The notes below the pieces were generated by a model. That model was not told the DNA's origin. It did not search any database and saw only the letters and a program-made list of their open reading frames with translations. A stretch of 64,000 nt of DNA, from contig JACPAL010000002.1 of assembly GCA_016180855.1 (NCBI GenBank), positions 1 through 64,000 of the forward strand, read 5' to 3'. Positions within the stretch are counted from its first letter, which is position 1. Every line of letters starts with the position of its first letter. Position numbers and translations under genes: made by a program. Positions 23,701 to 34,100 of the stretch are shown piece by piece. This DNA comes from Deltaproteobacteria bacterium (GTDB lineage: Bacteria; UBA10199; JACPAL01).

Positions 23701-24156
23701 GGACAGACCAACCTGCTCAAGTATGAACCTTTGGGGAAAGGGATCCTGTTGGTCGATGATACCGCTTCTGCCAAAGAGATCCTCATGACGATTTCGGCCG
23801 CCTTGATCTCCGGCAACCAGCTCCGGATTCGTGATTTGGGAAAGGTCCCAAAGGGGCTTGATGAGATTGTGAATCGATTCCGAGAGGTCGGTATTGGTGA
23901 AGAGACGCTTGCGATTGATCCGGCGCATTCGATCGAAGATATCCAAGGGGTACGTTTTGTGATGACGGTTGGGAAAGGGATCACCCCTCAAAGATTGGCC
24001 TCTCTCGTCAGAAAAGATGTGACGATTCCCTATCTTCCCCGTTTGGTGTTGGAACCGGTTTCTCTGAAAGATCGCGCGACGCTTGAACAACTTCGCTGTC
24101 CCCGCTCCATCTGTGTCGTGACGTCGCGACACGGGCATCTGGAGTCGTTTTGGTGA
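20791..24156 (+). CDS. putA: Bifunctional proline dehydrogenase/L-glutamate-gamma-semialdehyde dehydrogenase (PutA)
   Basis: 1121 residues. The PRODH barrel (about 130-440) keeps the proline/FAD residues in RLIKGAYWDYEV, FGTHNARSV, QALYGMADSL and YLGRRILENTSQESFLR. The P5C dehydrogenase domain (about 480-960) has SPWNFPLAIPT, the catalytic Glu in EMGGKNAII and Cys in GHSGQKCSACSR. The last 160 residues look like the degenerate C-terminal ALDH-like domain of long (type B) PutAs. No ribbon-helix-helix DNA-binding domain is present, so it should be an enzyme only. It converts proline to glutamate with quinone and NAD. Downstream pgpA overlaps its stop by 4 nt. Confidence 0.93.
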   Translation: MSSILLEQQTQTIGRRLLGSMSHRSWNLRRRFLDRMMEASMQNEEVRGALLRFVDLLPILKTDGQVLRLLKEHMNPVRSFLPWRVRFGIEFALTRLIPKKIRAAAVRLGAELFARQFIAATNFQQAAEASRRLHKKGWNVTFDILGEVVTSNKLAQQYCDQLCELMRVLRQSGVTDINIAVKFSAFDSELHPVNWEGCIGKIQASFEKVLEVAEEVGAYVWVDPEKHETLELCLEVFQRTLAKEGRYGRFRRVGIGLQAYLKDAGVRAQRLLEWVGARGTPIGIRLIKGAYWDYEVMHAGEMGWEIPVYTEKWQSDACFERLTDFLLDHADSFDVAFGTHNARSVACAMAKAVEKGLREKIEFQALYGMADSLKEAIGKERYRLRVYTPFTVDNQYLPGMSYLGRRILENTSQESFLRQASGTSLDPGPLLSPPHLNRKVSVVPAVFVDDGLGGYRPCPFANFALKEVRQQIASEVTKQSIPSLRETAPDEIDRIVSTANGSFDLWKGKSVMERSDILLQAASLLEQRRFEFAAIIVNEGNKSWREADGDVVEAIEALRFAAWDIRRLEREGYLNFHESAGPTVVISPWNFPLAIPTIGVSSALAVGNTVILKPAEQTPYVANRLVQLLHEAGVPQAVLSVVVGGGRAGERLAANPAVAVIDFTGSEAVGRELYSWAWQKKVISEMGGKNAIIVSSTADLDEAVAGVVESAFGHSGQKCSACSRVIVDDDLYEEFVGKLFDAAVSLSVAPAKEPGARVVPLIDDEAKERVLEFIQKAPQAGRLLLNGAEGSFSDPRLVGPTLVVDVDPRSELAEKEIFGPVLAVFRGGRNLSRMIEMANASRYALTGGLFTRSPVEREKAIREFKVGNLYINQKITGARIGAQPFGGFKSSGVGSKTGGPDYLLQFMKTKSSTLKSWIGGDRIPGLRHEPEWEPVRRAILELWKRSDLVDEAMELLNHFPDYQLTQVQLPGQTNLLKYEPLGKGILLVDDTASAKEILMTISAALISGNQLRIRDLGKVPKGLDEIVNRFREVGIGEETLAIDPAHSIEDIQGVRFVMTVGKGITPQRLASLVRKDVTIPYLPRLVLEPVSLKDRATLEQLRCPRSICVVTSRHGHLESFW

Positions 24157-24608
24157 AATCTTTTATTCTTTTCATCGCAACCGGTTTCGGAAGCGGGTAT
24201 ATCCCCAAAATACCCGGGACCGTTGGGACGTTGGTTGGATTACTTCTTTTTCTCCTCTTGAAGGATTTGTCTCCTGTTTCCTATGGGGTGACGCTGATCG
24301 GTTTTATTTTTCTCTCGGTTTGGGTAGCAACCGTTGCCGAATCCTGCTTTCAAGAAAAGGATTCCCGCAAAATTGTTATCGATGAAGTGCTCGGCTTTTT
24401 GGTGTCAATGGCGTTTGTTCCGTTTTCATGGCCAAACCTTCTGGCGGCGTTTATTCTGTTTCGTCTCTTTGATATTTCAAAGCCGTTCCCCTGTCGCCTT
24501 ATTGAAAGACGCCTCCCTTCCGGCTGGGGGGTTGTGGGGGATGATGTGGTCGCCGGGATTTATGCAAACCTCGTACTTCAGATTTATGGTTTATTGACTT
24601 TCAATTAG
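24153..24608 (+). CDS. pgpA: Phosphatidylglycerophosphatase A
   Basis: About 151 residues, PgpA family. N-terminal ATGFGSGYIPKIPGTVGTLVG is the signature loop. The acidic active-site residues are in VIDEVLGF (about 76-83) and RLFDISKPFP (about 107-116), and GVVGDDVVAGIYAN (about 128-141) carries the final conserved Asp. Four hydrophobic segments indicate an inner-membrane protein that dephosphorylates phosphatidylglycerol-phosphate. I chose GTG 24153, which overlaps the putA stop as GTGA; TTG 24150 is the alternative. Palindromic repeat copy B begins 6 nt after its stop. Confidence 0.9.
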   Translation: MKSFILFIATGFGSGYIPKIPGTVGTLVGLLLFLLLKDLSPVSYGVTLIGFIFLSVWVATVAESCFQEKDSRKIVIDEVLGFLVSMAFVPFSWPNLLAAFILFRLFDISKPFPCRLIERRLPSGWGVVGDDVVAGIYANLVLQIYGLLTFN

Positions 24609-24614
24609 CAGGAT

Positions 24615-24723
24615 GTTGACAAAGGCCCATCTACTTCGTTGGCTGCTTCGGTCGCTCCTCGACGTACCGGCAAGTACGCCTGCGTCGCGCCTCAGCAGCC
24701 TGCCTCGAAACCCCTTTGTCAAC
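24615..24723. repeat. Long-palindrome repeat, copy B
   Basis: Outer arms GTTGACAAAGG (24615-24625) and CCTTTGTCAAC (24713-24723) enclose CTCCTCGACGTACC..CAAGTACGCCTGCGTCGCG, the same core as copy C. Arm sequence is unrelated to the other copies. Lies directly behind pgpA. Confidence 0.85.
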
Positions 24724-24766
24724 AGACTGTTAGTACAATTTAAAATGACCAACCACAAGTATTTCT

Positions 24767-24802
24767 AACTTTTTATCCGCACTACCGTACGAATAAAAAG
24801 TT
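24767..24802. other. AT-rich inverted repeat
   Basis: AACTTTTTAT and ATAAAAAGTT form a perfect 10-bp stem with a 16-nt loop between repeat copy B and cinA. It could act as a weak terminator for the putA-pgpA unit or as an operator for cinA. The 273-bp gap holds nothing that reads as a gene. Confidence 0.45.
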
Positions 24803-24881
24803 GAAACACTATATCATTTTTCCCAGAGCTTGCTGTAGAATACGGTTCCATTTTCCCATTGTCTGATTAGAATAGAGAAAC

Positions 24882-26114
24882 ATGAACATCGAAATTATCA
24901 CGATTGGAGATGAGGTTTTATCGGGAGCGGTTATCAACACCAATTTTTCCTGGATTGCTGAGCGTCTCTGGAGCCACGGTTTTGATCTGATTTGGCAGAC
25001 GACCGTTGCGGATGATCCCCTACGGATGGGGCAGGCGTTTTTGGCGGCGGCCAACCGGGCTGAAATGATCATCGTCACCGGTGGTTTGGGGCCAACAACG
25101 GATGATATCACGCTGGAAGTTGCGGCTAAAACATTGGGTGTGCCACTCGTTTTGAATGAAGAGGCGCTTTCTGAAATCAAAAATCTTTTTAAGAAAATTG
25201 GCAGGACCATGACCCCCAATAACGAGCGGCAGGCCTGGTTGCCGCAAGGGGCTGTAAAAATTTCTAACCATTTTGGAACGGCACCTGGTTGTCGACTTCA
25301 GTGCAAGAAGAGTCATTTTATCTTTCTTCCGGGGGTTCCGACCGAGATGAAGGGCGAGTTTAACGAATCGGTTTTGCCATTCTTGGAACAGATCAATCCG
25401 GGCCGGATTTATTACTCGAAACAGTTTCGTTGTTATGGGGTTCCGGAGGCGTCATTGGATCAGGCGCTTCGCGAGGTGACGATGCCGGAGGTTCGTCTTG
25501 GCTGGAGGATCAACTATCCGGAGGTGATCATCAAGATCTCCTCCAAAGATCCTCAAAAAGGTGAAAAGGAAATGGCGTTGGCGGAGCGGATAATCCGTGA
25601 AAAAATTGGGGAATCTATTTATGCCGAGGGGGATGAGACGATTGAGGAGAGGATCGGTCGGATGTTGAAGGAGAGGAGCGAGACCTTGGCTGTGGCAGAG
25701 TCGTGCACGGGAGGATTCCTGTCGAATCTGATCACGAGTCTCTCGGGGAGCTCGGCCTATTTTGTTCAAGGAGTTGTGACTTACAGCAATCAGGCGAAAC
25801 AAGGGATGCTGGGGATCGATGAAAAGTTGATCCAAGAAAAGGGAGCGGTCTCTTCCGAAGTGGCAAAGGCGATGGCAGAAGCGGTCCGTCGTCTTTCAAA
25901 AACAACATACGGAATTGGCGTCACCGGCATCGCCGGTCCTTCCGGGGGAACCCCCCAAAAACCGGTTGGTACGGTCCATATTGCTATTGCAGGCCCTAAG
26001 CGAACGAGTGAACGGGAGTATTATTTCCCCCGAGGTCGTGAATGGTTCAAACGGGCCGCCTCTCAGGTGGCACTTCATAAGCTCCGGAGAATGATGGAGA
26101 AACAAAACTTATGA
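24882..26114 (+). CDS. cinA: CinA family protein (nicotinamide-nucleotide amidohydrolase)
   Basis: 410 residues. The N-terminal molybdopterin-binding-like domain begins MNIEIITIGDEVLSGAVINTN and contains VTGGLGPTTDD (about 66-76). The C-terminal deamidase domain (about 260-405) has AVAESCTGGFLSNLIT, GVVTYSNQAK and GVTGIAGPSGG. The protein recycles NMN (deamidase) and hydrolyses ADP-ribose-type pyrophosphates in characterised members. A TAGAAT -10-like box lies 8 nt before the ATG. Its 3' end overlaps the convergent mfd gene by 6 nt. Confidence 0.92.
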   Translation: MNIEIITIGDEVLSGAVINTNFSWIAERLWSHGFDLIWQTTVADDPLRMGQAFLAAANRAEMIIVTGGLGPTTDDITLEVAAKTLGVPLVLNEEALSEIKNLFKKIGRTMTPNNERQAWLPQGAVKISNHFGTAPGCRLQCKKSHFIFLPGVPTEMKGEFNESVLPFLEQINPGRIYYSKQFRCYGVPEASLDQALREVTMPEVRLGWRINYPEVIIKISSKDPQKGEKEMALAERIIREKIGESIYAEGDETIEERIGRMLKERSETLAVAESCTGGFLSNLITSLSGSSAYFVQGVVTYSNQAKQGMLGIDEKLIQEKGAVSSEVAKAMAEAVRRLSKTTYGIGVTGIAGPSGGTPQKPVGTVHIAIAGPKRTSEREYYFPRGREWFKRAASQVALHKLRRMMEKQNL

Positions 26115-29100
26115 CACCGTTGCCGCCAGACCCCGTAAAAACTTTTTGGTCTCTGCCAGCACATGATCGGGGGGGAGCGCTTTTCTCATAATCAATCTCA
26201 TATCAGGTGTCAGCTTATTCAGCTTGGGATCTTTTTGGATCAGTTTCATCAAGGTTTCGGGAGGCAAGGGGCAAGTCGGGTCAAAGGCATAGGCAAAACT
26301 GGAACCGTCGTAACGGATCTGTTTTAAACGCAGTTTTTTTGCGTACGTTTTGATTGCCGAAAACTCGATCAAGTTTTGGACCTCAAGTGTCGGAGCACCA
26401 AAGCGGTCACGGAGTTCATCCAGGATCGGTTCGATCTCCTCCTCCGATTCAAGTGAGGAGAGGCGCCTGTAAATTTCGAGTCGGATCGGTGGATCGGGGA
26501 TATAATCGTTGGGGATGTAAGCGGGGAGTTTAAAATGAAGTTCGGGCTCAATCTCTTCCAACACTTTTTCACCTTTGAGTTCACGGATCGCTTGCTCCAG
26601 AAGCTCTGTATAAAGTTCATAGCCCAAGGCGACCATCTGCCCGGATTGTTCCTTGCCCAGGAGATTTCCTGCCCCGCGGATCTCAAGATCGTAGGAGGCG
26701 AGCTCCGCGCCGGAACCGAGTTCAGAAAATTTTTGTAGGACCTGCAATCTTTTTTCTGCATCGGCCGTTAGTTCCTTGTCTTGCGGTACGAGGAGATAGG
26801 CAAATGCGCGGTGGTTGCCGCGTCCGACCCGACCCCGGATTTGATAAATTTGGGCGAGCCCTAATTGATCGGCATTATTAATCAGAATTGTATTGGCGGA
26901 TGGGATATCGATTCCTGACTCAATAATAGTGGTGCAGAGGAGGAGTGAAAATTCCTGATGATAAAATCGAACCATCACCTCCTCCAAGGTATCCTCTTTC
27001 ATCTGGCCATGGGCGATTTCTGTTTTTGCCTCCGGGACCAGTTTGTCCAGGTACTCCTTCATCCGGCCAATTGTTTCGACCTTGTTATGGACAAAGAAAA
27101 CCTGTCCCCCGCGTTGGACCTCCCGGAGGATCGCCTCACGAATGACAGAATCCTCGAAAGGAAGGACATAGGTCCGGATTGCCAGGCGATTGGTGGGAGG
27201 CGTCTCGATAACGCTCAAACTGCGAATGCCGACCATGGACATATAAAGTGTGCGTGGAATCGGTGTGGCGGAGAGGGTCAGGACATCGACATTCTTCCGG
27301 AGTTTTTTGATCCGTTCCTTATGGGCGACGCCAAAGCGATGCTCCTCATCAATCACGAGAAGGCCCAGGTTCTTAAAGGAGATGTTTGGTTGAAGGAGGC
27401 TGTGAGTTCCAATGACGATATCGATCGTTCCCTCGGAGAGCTCACGAATCACCTTTTTTTGTTCCGCCGTGGTTCGAAAACGGGAAAGCATCTCCACGCG
27501 GACCGGCCAGTCCTTGAAGCGTTCCGAAAACCGTTCCCAGTGTTGGAAGGCGAGCAGTGTGGTTGGTACGAGGACGGCCGTTTGTCTGCCGTCGAGAGAG
27601 GCCAGACAGGCGGCTCGGATTGCGACCTCTGTCTTGCCGTAGCCGACATCTCCGAGGACAAGGTGGTCCATCGGCTTGTCGCTTTGCATCTGGGCGAGTG
27701 TCTCTCCGATCGCCTTGGCCTGATCCGGCGTCTCTTCAAAAGGGAAGCTTGCTTCGAACGCCTCAAACATTTCGTTAGGGGCCGAGAAGGGGTGCCCCTT
27801 TCCATGTGATCTTGCCGCGTAGAGATTTAGCAGGTCTCCTGCCATTTCCCGGATCGCTTTTTCTGCCTTCTTGCGCAGGGTAATCCACGAGGTTCCGCCG
27901 AGCTTGTCGATTTGGGGCGGTCCGTCCCCTCCCGTATAACGCTGGATCAAGTTCAATCGATAGACAGGGAGATACAGCTTGTCTCCTCCCCGGTACTCCA
28001 AAAGGACAAAGTCATTTTCAGTCCCCTCAATCTGGAGATGAAGCATCCCGCGATAGAGGCCGATTCCATGTTGTTTGTGGACGATCGCGTTTCCTTCCTG
28101 GATTTCTGACAGCGAAGAAAAAGAAAGTCCCTTGTCAGACGATTTTTTATCCGCTGGACGGTGGACGCGGGGGCCGAAGATCTCTTGATCGGTTAAGTAG
28201 GTGATCTTCTCTTCGGGCAGCCGGAAGCCAGAGGAGAGTTGTCCGACCTCTATTGAAAACGGGAGTTGTGACGGGAAATAGGGGGACAGAAGGTCCCAAA
28301 GGCGCGATCTCTGGATTTCTGATGAGGCAATGAGGATCAGTCGGTCGGTCTCTGTCCAGGAGGAGATCTTTTTCGCCAGCGGCTGAAGCGGTTCTGAAGC
28401 TTTTCGGCGGATCTCTTGCCGGATCCCTTCATGGGTCTCAACAGAAAAATCGATTGCTTGAGGTGAGGGGAGGGCTCCAAATTCAAGAGAGCGTTTTTCT
28501 CTAACTTTTTCTAAAAGGTTTTTTGGCCCACACCATTCTTCCGGGTCAATCAGGAGGTGCGTGTTCGAGGTGATTCGCCGGATCTCCTCACGGTAATCTT
28601 CCGCCGCGCGCTGGATTTCCGTCGGTTGATCGAGGATCCAGATTGCATCAGGGAAACAATCCCAAAAGCGACACCCCTCTCCATAAAAAAATGGGAGATA
28701 GGTTTCAATCCCTGAAAAGAAGATCCCCTCTCTCACCTTTTCCACCATCGATCCCCAACGGGATTTGGGAATATCCCGGCTCTCGGCCGTTTCGCGGATC
28801 TTCTTCTGAAACTGTTGTATCTGTTCTTCACAGAGGATGACCTCCCGGGAGGGAATAATTTTGCACTCCGGCAATTCCCCCGCCGATTTTTGAGTGGTGG
28901 CCTCAAACAGGCGGATCGATTCAACCCAGTCCCCGTACCATTCCAAACGGAGCGGTTTTTCATGGGAAGGGGTAAAAATATCGAGGATTCCCCCTCGTAC
29001 GGCAAAGGTCCCACGGTCGGTGGTCAGCGGGACTTTCTGGTAGCCCCACTGCAGCAGTTTTTGAATGAGATGTTCCCGGTGGATCTCTTCCTCTTTTTTT

Positions 29101-29504
29101 AAAAGGAGTTGTGTTTTGCGGATGGCTGGTGGGGGGAGTGGGGAGAGGAGGGCTGTTGCCGTAGTGACAATAACAGGAGCAGGACTCGAAGCGGACAGGA
29201 GACCGACTCTTTGGCAGAGGATGTCGGTATGGGGAGAGAGGCCGGAGAACGGGAGGGCGTCGTAGGGAGGAAAAAGAGAGGCGTTCACCCCAAAGAAGGA
29301 GAGGTCATTTAAGATACGATCGGCCTCTTTGAGGGAGGCGGTTAAATAAACAAAACCGCTCTTCCCCTCCCTTTGGGAGAGGTGGGAGATCAGATACGCC
29401 TTGGAAGAGCCTGCGAGCCCTGTGCATTGGATCTGCCGTGCACCACTCGTGAGCCGTTCCAGAACTTGCCTAAGACCGGTCATGGGACTGTTGAAAAATG
29501 CCAT
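26109..29504 (-). CDS. mfd: Transcription-repair coupling factor Mfd
   Basis: 1131 residues, the full Mfd length. The N-terminal UvrB-homology modules are at about 1-370. The RNA-polymerase interaction (CarD-like) domain is at about 445-520 ([17 protein letters not shown]). The translocase has Walker [14 protein letters not shown] and the DEEH box [12 protein letters not shown], motifs [12 protein letters not shown] and QIRGRVGRG, and the C-terminal TRCF domain is present. It displaces stalled RNA polymerase and recruits UvrA. Two starts compete. ATG 29504 lies inside palindromic repeat copy C with GAGGGG 8 nt upstream; ATG 29483 lies immediately outside the repeat and gives a more typical N-terminus. 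Confidence 0.95.
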   Translation of the reverse strand: MAFFNSPMTGLRQVLERLTSGARQIQCTGLAGSSKAYLISHLSQREGKSGFVYLTASLKEADRILNDLSFFGVNASLFPPYDALPFSGLSPHTDILCQRVGLLSASSPAPVIVTTATALLSPLPPPAIRKTQLLLKKEEEIHREHLIQKLLQWGYQKVPLTTDRGTFAVRGGILDIFTPSHEKPLRLEWYGDWVESIRLFEATTQKSAGELPECKIIPSREVILCEEQIQQFQKKIRETAESRDIPKSRWGSMVEKVREGIFFSGIETYLPFFYGEGCRFWDCFPDAIWILDQPTEIQRAAEDYREEIRRITSNTHLLIDPEEWCGPKNLLEKVREKRSLEFGALPSPQAIDFSVETHEGIRQEIRRKASEPLQPLAKKISSWTETDRLILIASSEIQRSRLWDLLSPYFPSQLPFSIEVGQLSSGFRLPEEKITYLTDQEIFGPRVHRPADKKSSDKGLSFSSLSEIQEGNAIVHKQHGIGLYRGMLHLQIEGTENDFVLLEYRGGDKLYLPVYRLNLIQRYTGGDGPPQIDKLGGTSWITLRKKAEKAIREMAGDLLNLYAARSHGKGHPFSAPNEMFEAFEASFPFEETPDQAKAIGETLAQMQSDKPMDHLVLGDVGYGKTEVAIRAACLASLDGRQTAVLVPTTLLAFQHWERFSERFKDWPVRVEMLSRFRTTAEQKKVIRELSEGTIDIVIGTHSLLQPNISFKNLGLLVIDEEHRFGVAHKERIKKLRKNVDVLTLSATPIPRTLYMSMVGIRSLSVIETPPTNRLAIRTYVLPFEDSVIREAILREVQRGGQVFFVHNKVETIGRMKEYLDKLVPEAKTEIAHGQMKEDTLEEVMVRFYHQEFSLLLCTTIIESGIDIPSANTILINNADQLGLAQIYQIRGRVGRGNHRAFAYLLVPQDKELTADAEKRLQVLQKFSELGSGAELASYDLEIRGAGNLLGKEQSGQMVALGYELYTELLEQAIRELKGEKVLEEIEPELHFKLPAYIPNDYIPDPPIRLEIYRRLSSLESEEEIEPILDELRDRFGAPTLEVQNLIEFSAIKTYAKKLRLKQIRYDGSSFAYAFDPTCPLPPETLMKLIQKDPKLNKLTPDMRLIMRKALPPDHVLAETKKFLRGLAATVS

Positions 29505-29606
29505 CTGCTGCGTTCCCCTCGTCGCCGGCTCCTCGACGTACCCTCAAGTACGCCTGCGTCGCGGCTTCTCGGGGTGCCTTGCAGCTGGGCATTTTTGAAC
29601 AGTCCC
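29484..29606. repeat. Long-palindrome repeat, copy C
   Basis: 19-bp outer arms (29484-29502, GGGACTGTTGAAAAATGCC, and 29588-29606) pair with one mismatch. The core CTCCTCGACGTACC..CAAGTACGCCTGCGTCGCG is shared with copy B. The mfd start region overlaps the left arm. Confidence 0.85.
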
Positions 29607-29734
29607 CAAAAGCCATTGTTCAACACACCCGTCATCTATCGGCCCAGGGTTGTTACCCAAATCTTGCCGCTGGGCAACCCATAAATCTGATCGACCGATA
29701 ATAGAAGATGAGATAGAATAAAAAAGGGTTTTTT

Positions 29735-31054
29735 ATGCCTATTGAGGGTGCTGATAAAAAGGTAGATGCCACCGCCACCACCAAAGTGGCTGAAAATGCT
29801 GCCTCGGGGGCGACCAAGAAAGAGAGTTCGCCGGAACCGCAGACAGAAAAACAGCCTCTTACGCCTAAGACCGATCACTACCATGTTGATCCTGGCACCG
29901 GCCGCAAGGTCCCTCATGAAGAGTTTCATGGGACGCAGAAGACGAACCGGCCGATGATCTGGTTAATGCAAAGAGTTGCCTTCCTCAAAAACTGGATCGA
30001 ATCTTCGGGGGTACGACCGCTACAAACCTCCCAACAGCCACAGAAGGGGACAGGGGTCATTGTGGATCGTGCGATCAAGGCAGCTCCCCGACTCACAACA
30101 TTTGAGAAACTTTTTATCGGGCGCTATGGAGAGGAGGAGGGGAAAAGGCAGCCCTGGAGTGGTCAAGGCTCTCTCTCAAAAGGGCAGTTTCATTTCGCAA
30201 AAAAGACGGTCTCGGAGTGGGTTTCTTTAGTTACCAAATGGTTCCCTTTTACATTGGAGACAAAGGGTAAGACTGGCGAACTCGATCGGGCCGTCTTTCG
30301 AGGGGTTGTGGAGAAGGCGCCGATGCCACCTCCTAAGGGGGAGTCGGCTTCTTCGACCAAAAGAGAAACCGCAATGCTTATCTCCGATCTTCGATTTCTC
30401 TCCGGTAAGACCGAAAAATTTGCAAGGATTCCCTTGTCCTCTTCGGCCCAGGTGCGACAAATTCTGGCGCAACTTGAGGCGTTGAGGCCGGGTCAACTAC
30501 TCGACAAGCCCCAACTGCTGCAGTTGTTGGGGAGTGCCGACTTTCCGTATCTGGTACTCTCCCGGAAGATTATCCGTCCGGAGCTGGCCCAAGTGGAACC
30601 GCAGAATCCGCTCGTAGAATCGGCTCGGGCGCATGAAGGGGGGGGCATTGCCTACAGTCGTGAGGCGACCAAGGGGCTCGCCTTCTCCGCCAAGACGGAG
30701 GAAATGATCGCGAGCCAACTTGATTTAAATATTCGTCCGACCTCCGCGCTTCAACAAAAGGGGGAATCATCCGGGATGGCCGCAACTCTGACCACGCCAG
30801 TTGGTGGTCCTTTGGGTAGTACAGAAGATCAAAAACGACTGTTTGGATTTTTGAAAAAAAGGCGCCGAAGAGAGGCCGGTGAGGGAGAGGCCCTTTATGA
30901 AGGTGGATTCGTTCCGTGGTATCAACTCGTCTGGAGGCCCAAGAAATGGAAGGGAAAGCCGCGCTGGTGGATCCCTCTTCTTTATCTCATTGCGATCTCC
31001 GTTATTGTCTTTTCGATCGTCTATCTGGTTCGGTTTGTGCTTCCGCAGCAGTAG
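29735..31054 (+). CDS. Hypothetical tail-anchored protein
   Basis: 439 residues, not recognised. The first 60 residues are low-complexity (Ala/Thr/Lys/Glu). The middle is helical with basic patches and no known motif. The only hydrophobic segment is at the C-terminus (WWIPLLYLIAISVIVFSIVYLVRFVL, about 410-435), preceded by KRRRRE and WRPKKWKGKPR, so the chain faces the cytoplasm and is anchored by its tail. Starts at ATG 29735 after a T-rich leader with a weak GGG ribosome site. It diverges from mfd across repeat copy C. Likely lineage-specific. Confidence 0.6.
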   Translation: MPIEGADKKVDATATTKVAENAASGATKKESSPEPQTEKQPLTPKTDHYHVDPGTGRKVPHEEFHGTQKTNRPMIWLMQRVAFLKNWIESSGVRPLQTSQQPQKGTGVIVDRAIKAAPRLTTFEKLFIGRYGEEEGKRQPWSGQGSLSKGQFHFAKKTVSEWVSLVTKWFPFTLETKGKTGELDRAVFRGVVEKAPMPPPKGESASSTKRETAMLISDLRFLSGKTEKFARIPLSSSAQVRQILAQLEALRPGQLLDKPQLLQLLGSADFPYLVLSRKIIRPELAQVEPQNPLVESARAHEGGGIAYSREATKGLAFSAKTEEMIASQLDLNIRPTSALQQKGESSGMAATLTTPVGGPLGSTEDQKRLFGFLKKRRRREAGEGEALYEGGFVPWYQLVWRPKKWKGKPRWWIPLLYLIAISVIVFSIVYLVRFVLPQQ

Positions 31055-31057
31055 AAT

Positions 31058-31186
31058 TCTAAGTCCTTCGATTCATAAATTCGGTGACGAATTTATTCAC
31101 TCAGGACTAGTGCTGAGCGAGTAATTTGATTGATTTTTCTGGCTTTTCAGATACGTCATAGTCATTACGAGTCGAAGTACTAAGGG
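31058..31186. repeat. Nested inverted repeats between convergent genes
   Basis: A perfect hairpin ATAAATTCG-GTGA-CGAATTTAT (31075-31096) is enclosed by AGTCCT/AGGACT (31062-31067, 31103-31108). The outer edges TAAGTCCTTCGATTC and GAGTCGAAGTACTAAG are again imperfectly complementary. The whole unit fills the space between the two stop codons. No T-run, so not a simple terminator. Confidence 0.5.
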
Positions 31187-34100
31187 GTCTCTTTTTTACC
31201 GTGGGGGAGCAGTATTAAAAATCGTGATCCCCCTTGGGGAGATGTCTCCACCCGAATCTTTCCACCATGGAGATGGATGATGTTTAAGATCATGGTGAGG
31301 CCAAGGCCGATCCCCCCTGAGACCTGCTGTTTCTCTTCCTTGGTTGTGAAGAAGGGCTCGAAGATCTTTTCTCTCAATTCCAAAGGAATTCCTGGACCAT
31401 CGTCGGAAACCGTCAGCCGAATCCAGCCGTTCCCCCCTTCCTGTGTTTCCACATCGATCGTTCCGCCTCCCTTCAGGAAAAGGGCATCCTGGGCATTGGT
31501 CATCAGATTAGCAACTGCCTGTCCCATCATCGTTTCATTCCCTTCAAACCAGAGAGGCCTCTTTGGAAAAGTTTTCTTCACCGTTACCTTAGGGTTTCTC
31601 AAAGGTTCAAAATTCTCGAGTGCACGTCCCACGGTTTCCGAGAGATTCATCAGTTTGAGGGGGGGGCGCCCCTTCCCGGCAAAGAACCGGATCTGGTGAA
31701 GGATCTGGCTGATCTTCTCAGCCGATTCGATGACCGGTTGTATTTCCTTGACGCCGTCACGGGAGAGCATCTCCGCATGACACCGGATAGCGGCCAGTGG
31801 GCTTGCGATCTCATGGGCCAGACCGGCAGACATCTGCCCCAGCGTGTTCAACTTTTCTCCCTGAACCAGTTTGTCCTGGGCTTCTTTGAGTGAATGATTG
31901 GTCTCTCGCAACTGGTCAACAAGACGCGCATTCACGAGCGTCAGTGTTGCCTCATCGGCAAACGCCTGGAGGAGGGGGAGCTTCTGATGATATTTCTTGG
32001 GCCTTTTCGAGTCCGCATAAATGATCCCTATCGTTTCTCCTCTATTGTTCAACGGGAGACAAAGGACCGATTGAAGTCCGAGATCGGCCACACTTTGCGT
32101 CATCAGGTTCATCTCTTTGGTGTTGGGAATAAGGGCAGGAAGGCCTGATTGGAAGACGCCTTGCGAGATCGTTGAGGAGATTCGACTTCCCAATTCCTCG
32201 GCCTCGGGCTTTGAGAGATTGTGCGTTGAGTTAATAGAGAATGTCTCCCCGTCCTTGAGGACAAGCAACCCCCGATCACTTTCCGAGAGCTGCAGGACCG
32301 ATTCGAGGATGAGATCGATGATTTCCTGTGTCGGGCATGCTTCGGCAATCATTTCATGGAGTCGGTGGAGACGGTCGAGGAGTGAGGAACCGAGCGGTCC
32401 CGTTTTTCCGGAGAGGGGGTGCCGGCTGGGGGAGGTGACTCCCGGTCTTCCAAGCCGGAGGGCTGTCCAGCGCATCGCACCCTGACGACGGCTTTTCTTG
32501 GCGATCCGCTCCAGAGAGGTCAGGACGGCCTTTTCTTCGGGGGAACCTCGTTCCAGATGTGGAAGGTCCTCCTTAAAACGGCGTGAAAGGTCTTGGTCGT
32601 CGAACTCACCTTTGGCGAACCGGTCGATCCACAAAGCATCTGAAACGGCCTGCTGGATGGATGGAGGGCTTTGTTCAGAAACCTTGGCCTGGATCCGATC
32701 CCACAAACGATCAAACGCGTCGAATTGTAAATCTTCGGTATAGATTCTGAGAAGGTTGATCTCGGCCATTGTTATTTCCAGAGAGGTGCCGAGGATCGAG
32801 AAAATGCGGAGTGCCGCTTCGTAATTTTTTTGGGCCTCCAGAAGATTTCCCTCCTGGGAATGAATGTCACCCAGGATGAGCAGACTGTAGGCTTCGAGGT
32901 ATCCCGTTCTTTTCTCATGGCAGCGTCTTAAGGAATCATGAATCAGCTCTTTGGCCCTTAGAATATTCCCTTGGTGGAGATGGGTATTGGCCAGATTATT
33001 GAGAACACGCGGGATCTCAAATCCATAACCGATCCTCTGAAACTTCATAAGACTCTCGCAGTAGTGTTCCAGTGCCTTGGGGTATTCTCTCTTTTGCTGA
33101 AACAGGGCCCCCAGGTTCATCAGATAAGAGCCCTCACCAACCACGTCAAAAATTTCACGCGCTGTTTTGAGGGCCGTTCGGTAACATTGTTCCGCCTCAG
33201 CCTCTTTCCCCTGACGTAACAGGGCGTTTGCGAGGCTGTTTTCCGATGAGGCGGTATGAAGTTTGTCACCCAAGCGTGAATAAAGAAGGCCTGCTCTTTG
33301 AAAACAGGGGATCGCCTCTGCAAGATTCCCCTCATAAAAGTGGAGGACACCCGTGCTATTTTCACGGCCTGCCTGCTCGGACGGGGTGAGTTCCTTCTCT
33401 CCCGACAGTGATTCAAGGGTCTCTCTCGCGGCGCTGAAATCTCCTTTTTTCATAGAGCACTTGGCAGAGAGCAAAATTGATTTTGACCCCCTCTGCTTCA
33501 ACCGCTTGAGATGGGTGAGTGCCTCATCAACCGCTCCTTTTTCATAGAGAAGCTCTGCCAGGGAGAGGCGATGGTTTTCATCTCCTTGATCGACGAGCTT
33601 TTCATAAAAAGCGATCGCCCGTTTCAGAGAGAGGGTATAAGGGGACTCTTCCTTTTTACGGAAACCGAAGAGGGGATCTGTCTCGTAAAAATCAAACAGA
33701 TTGATGTGGGCCAGTTGGGGGGCGAGTGGTTCATACGGTATCAGTAAGTTCTCAAGGAGGTCGCTTATGATTGAGACGATCTGGGCCGGTCTTCCTCCTG
33801 TCAGTTTAAGCAGGTCTTGAGTCAGCAGGGAGGGGGCTTCGCTTTCAAGGGCGTGTTCGAGCAATTGATCGGTCTCTTCCTCATTGAGTGGATTCAGGAG
33901 AATACGGCAAGAGGGGTCAGGAAGGGGGATGTTGGACCACTCCGTTGTGCTTACGATGACTGTCCAGAGGTTCTTTCTGGCTTGATCGATCAGATTCATT
34001 TGATCGGTTGCCGGCAGCAGGTCGAAATCGTCGATGAGCAGCAGGCACCGGCCATGGAAGGGAGGGGCCAAAAATTGATGACCTGAAATGGACAGGGTGG

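Noticed and set aside
26958-27809. 283-codon plus-strand frame inside mfd
   Set aside because: Antisense to the helicase motifs of Mfd; composition of a shadow frame.
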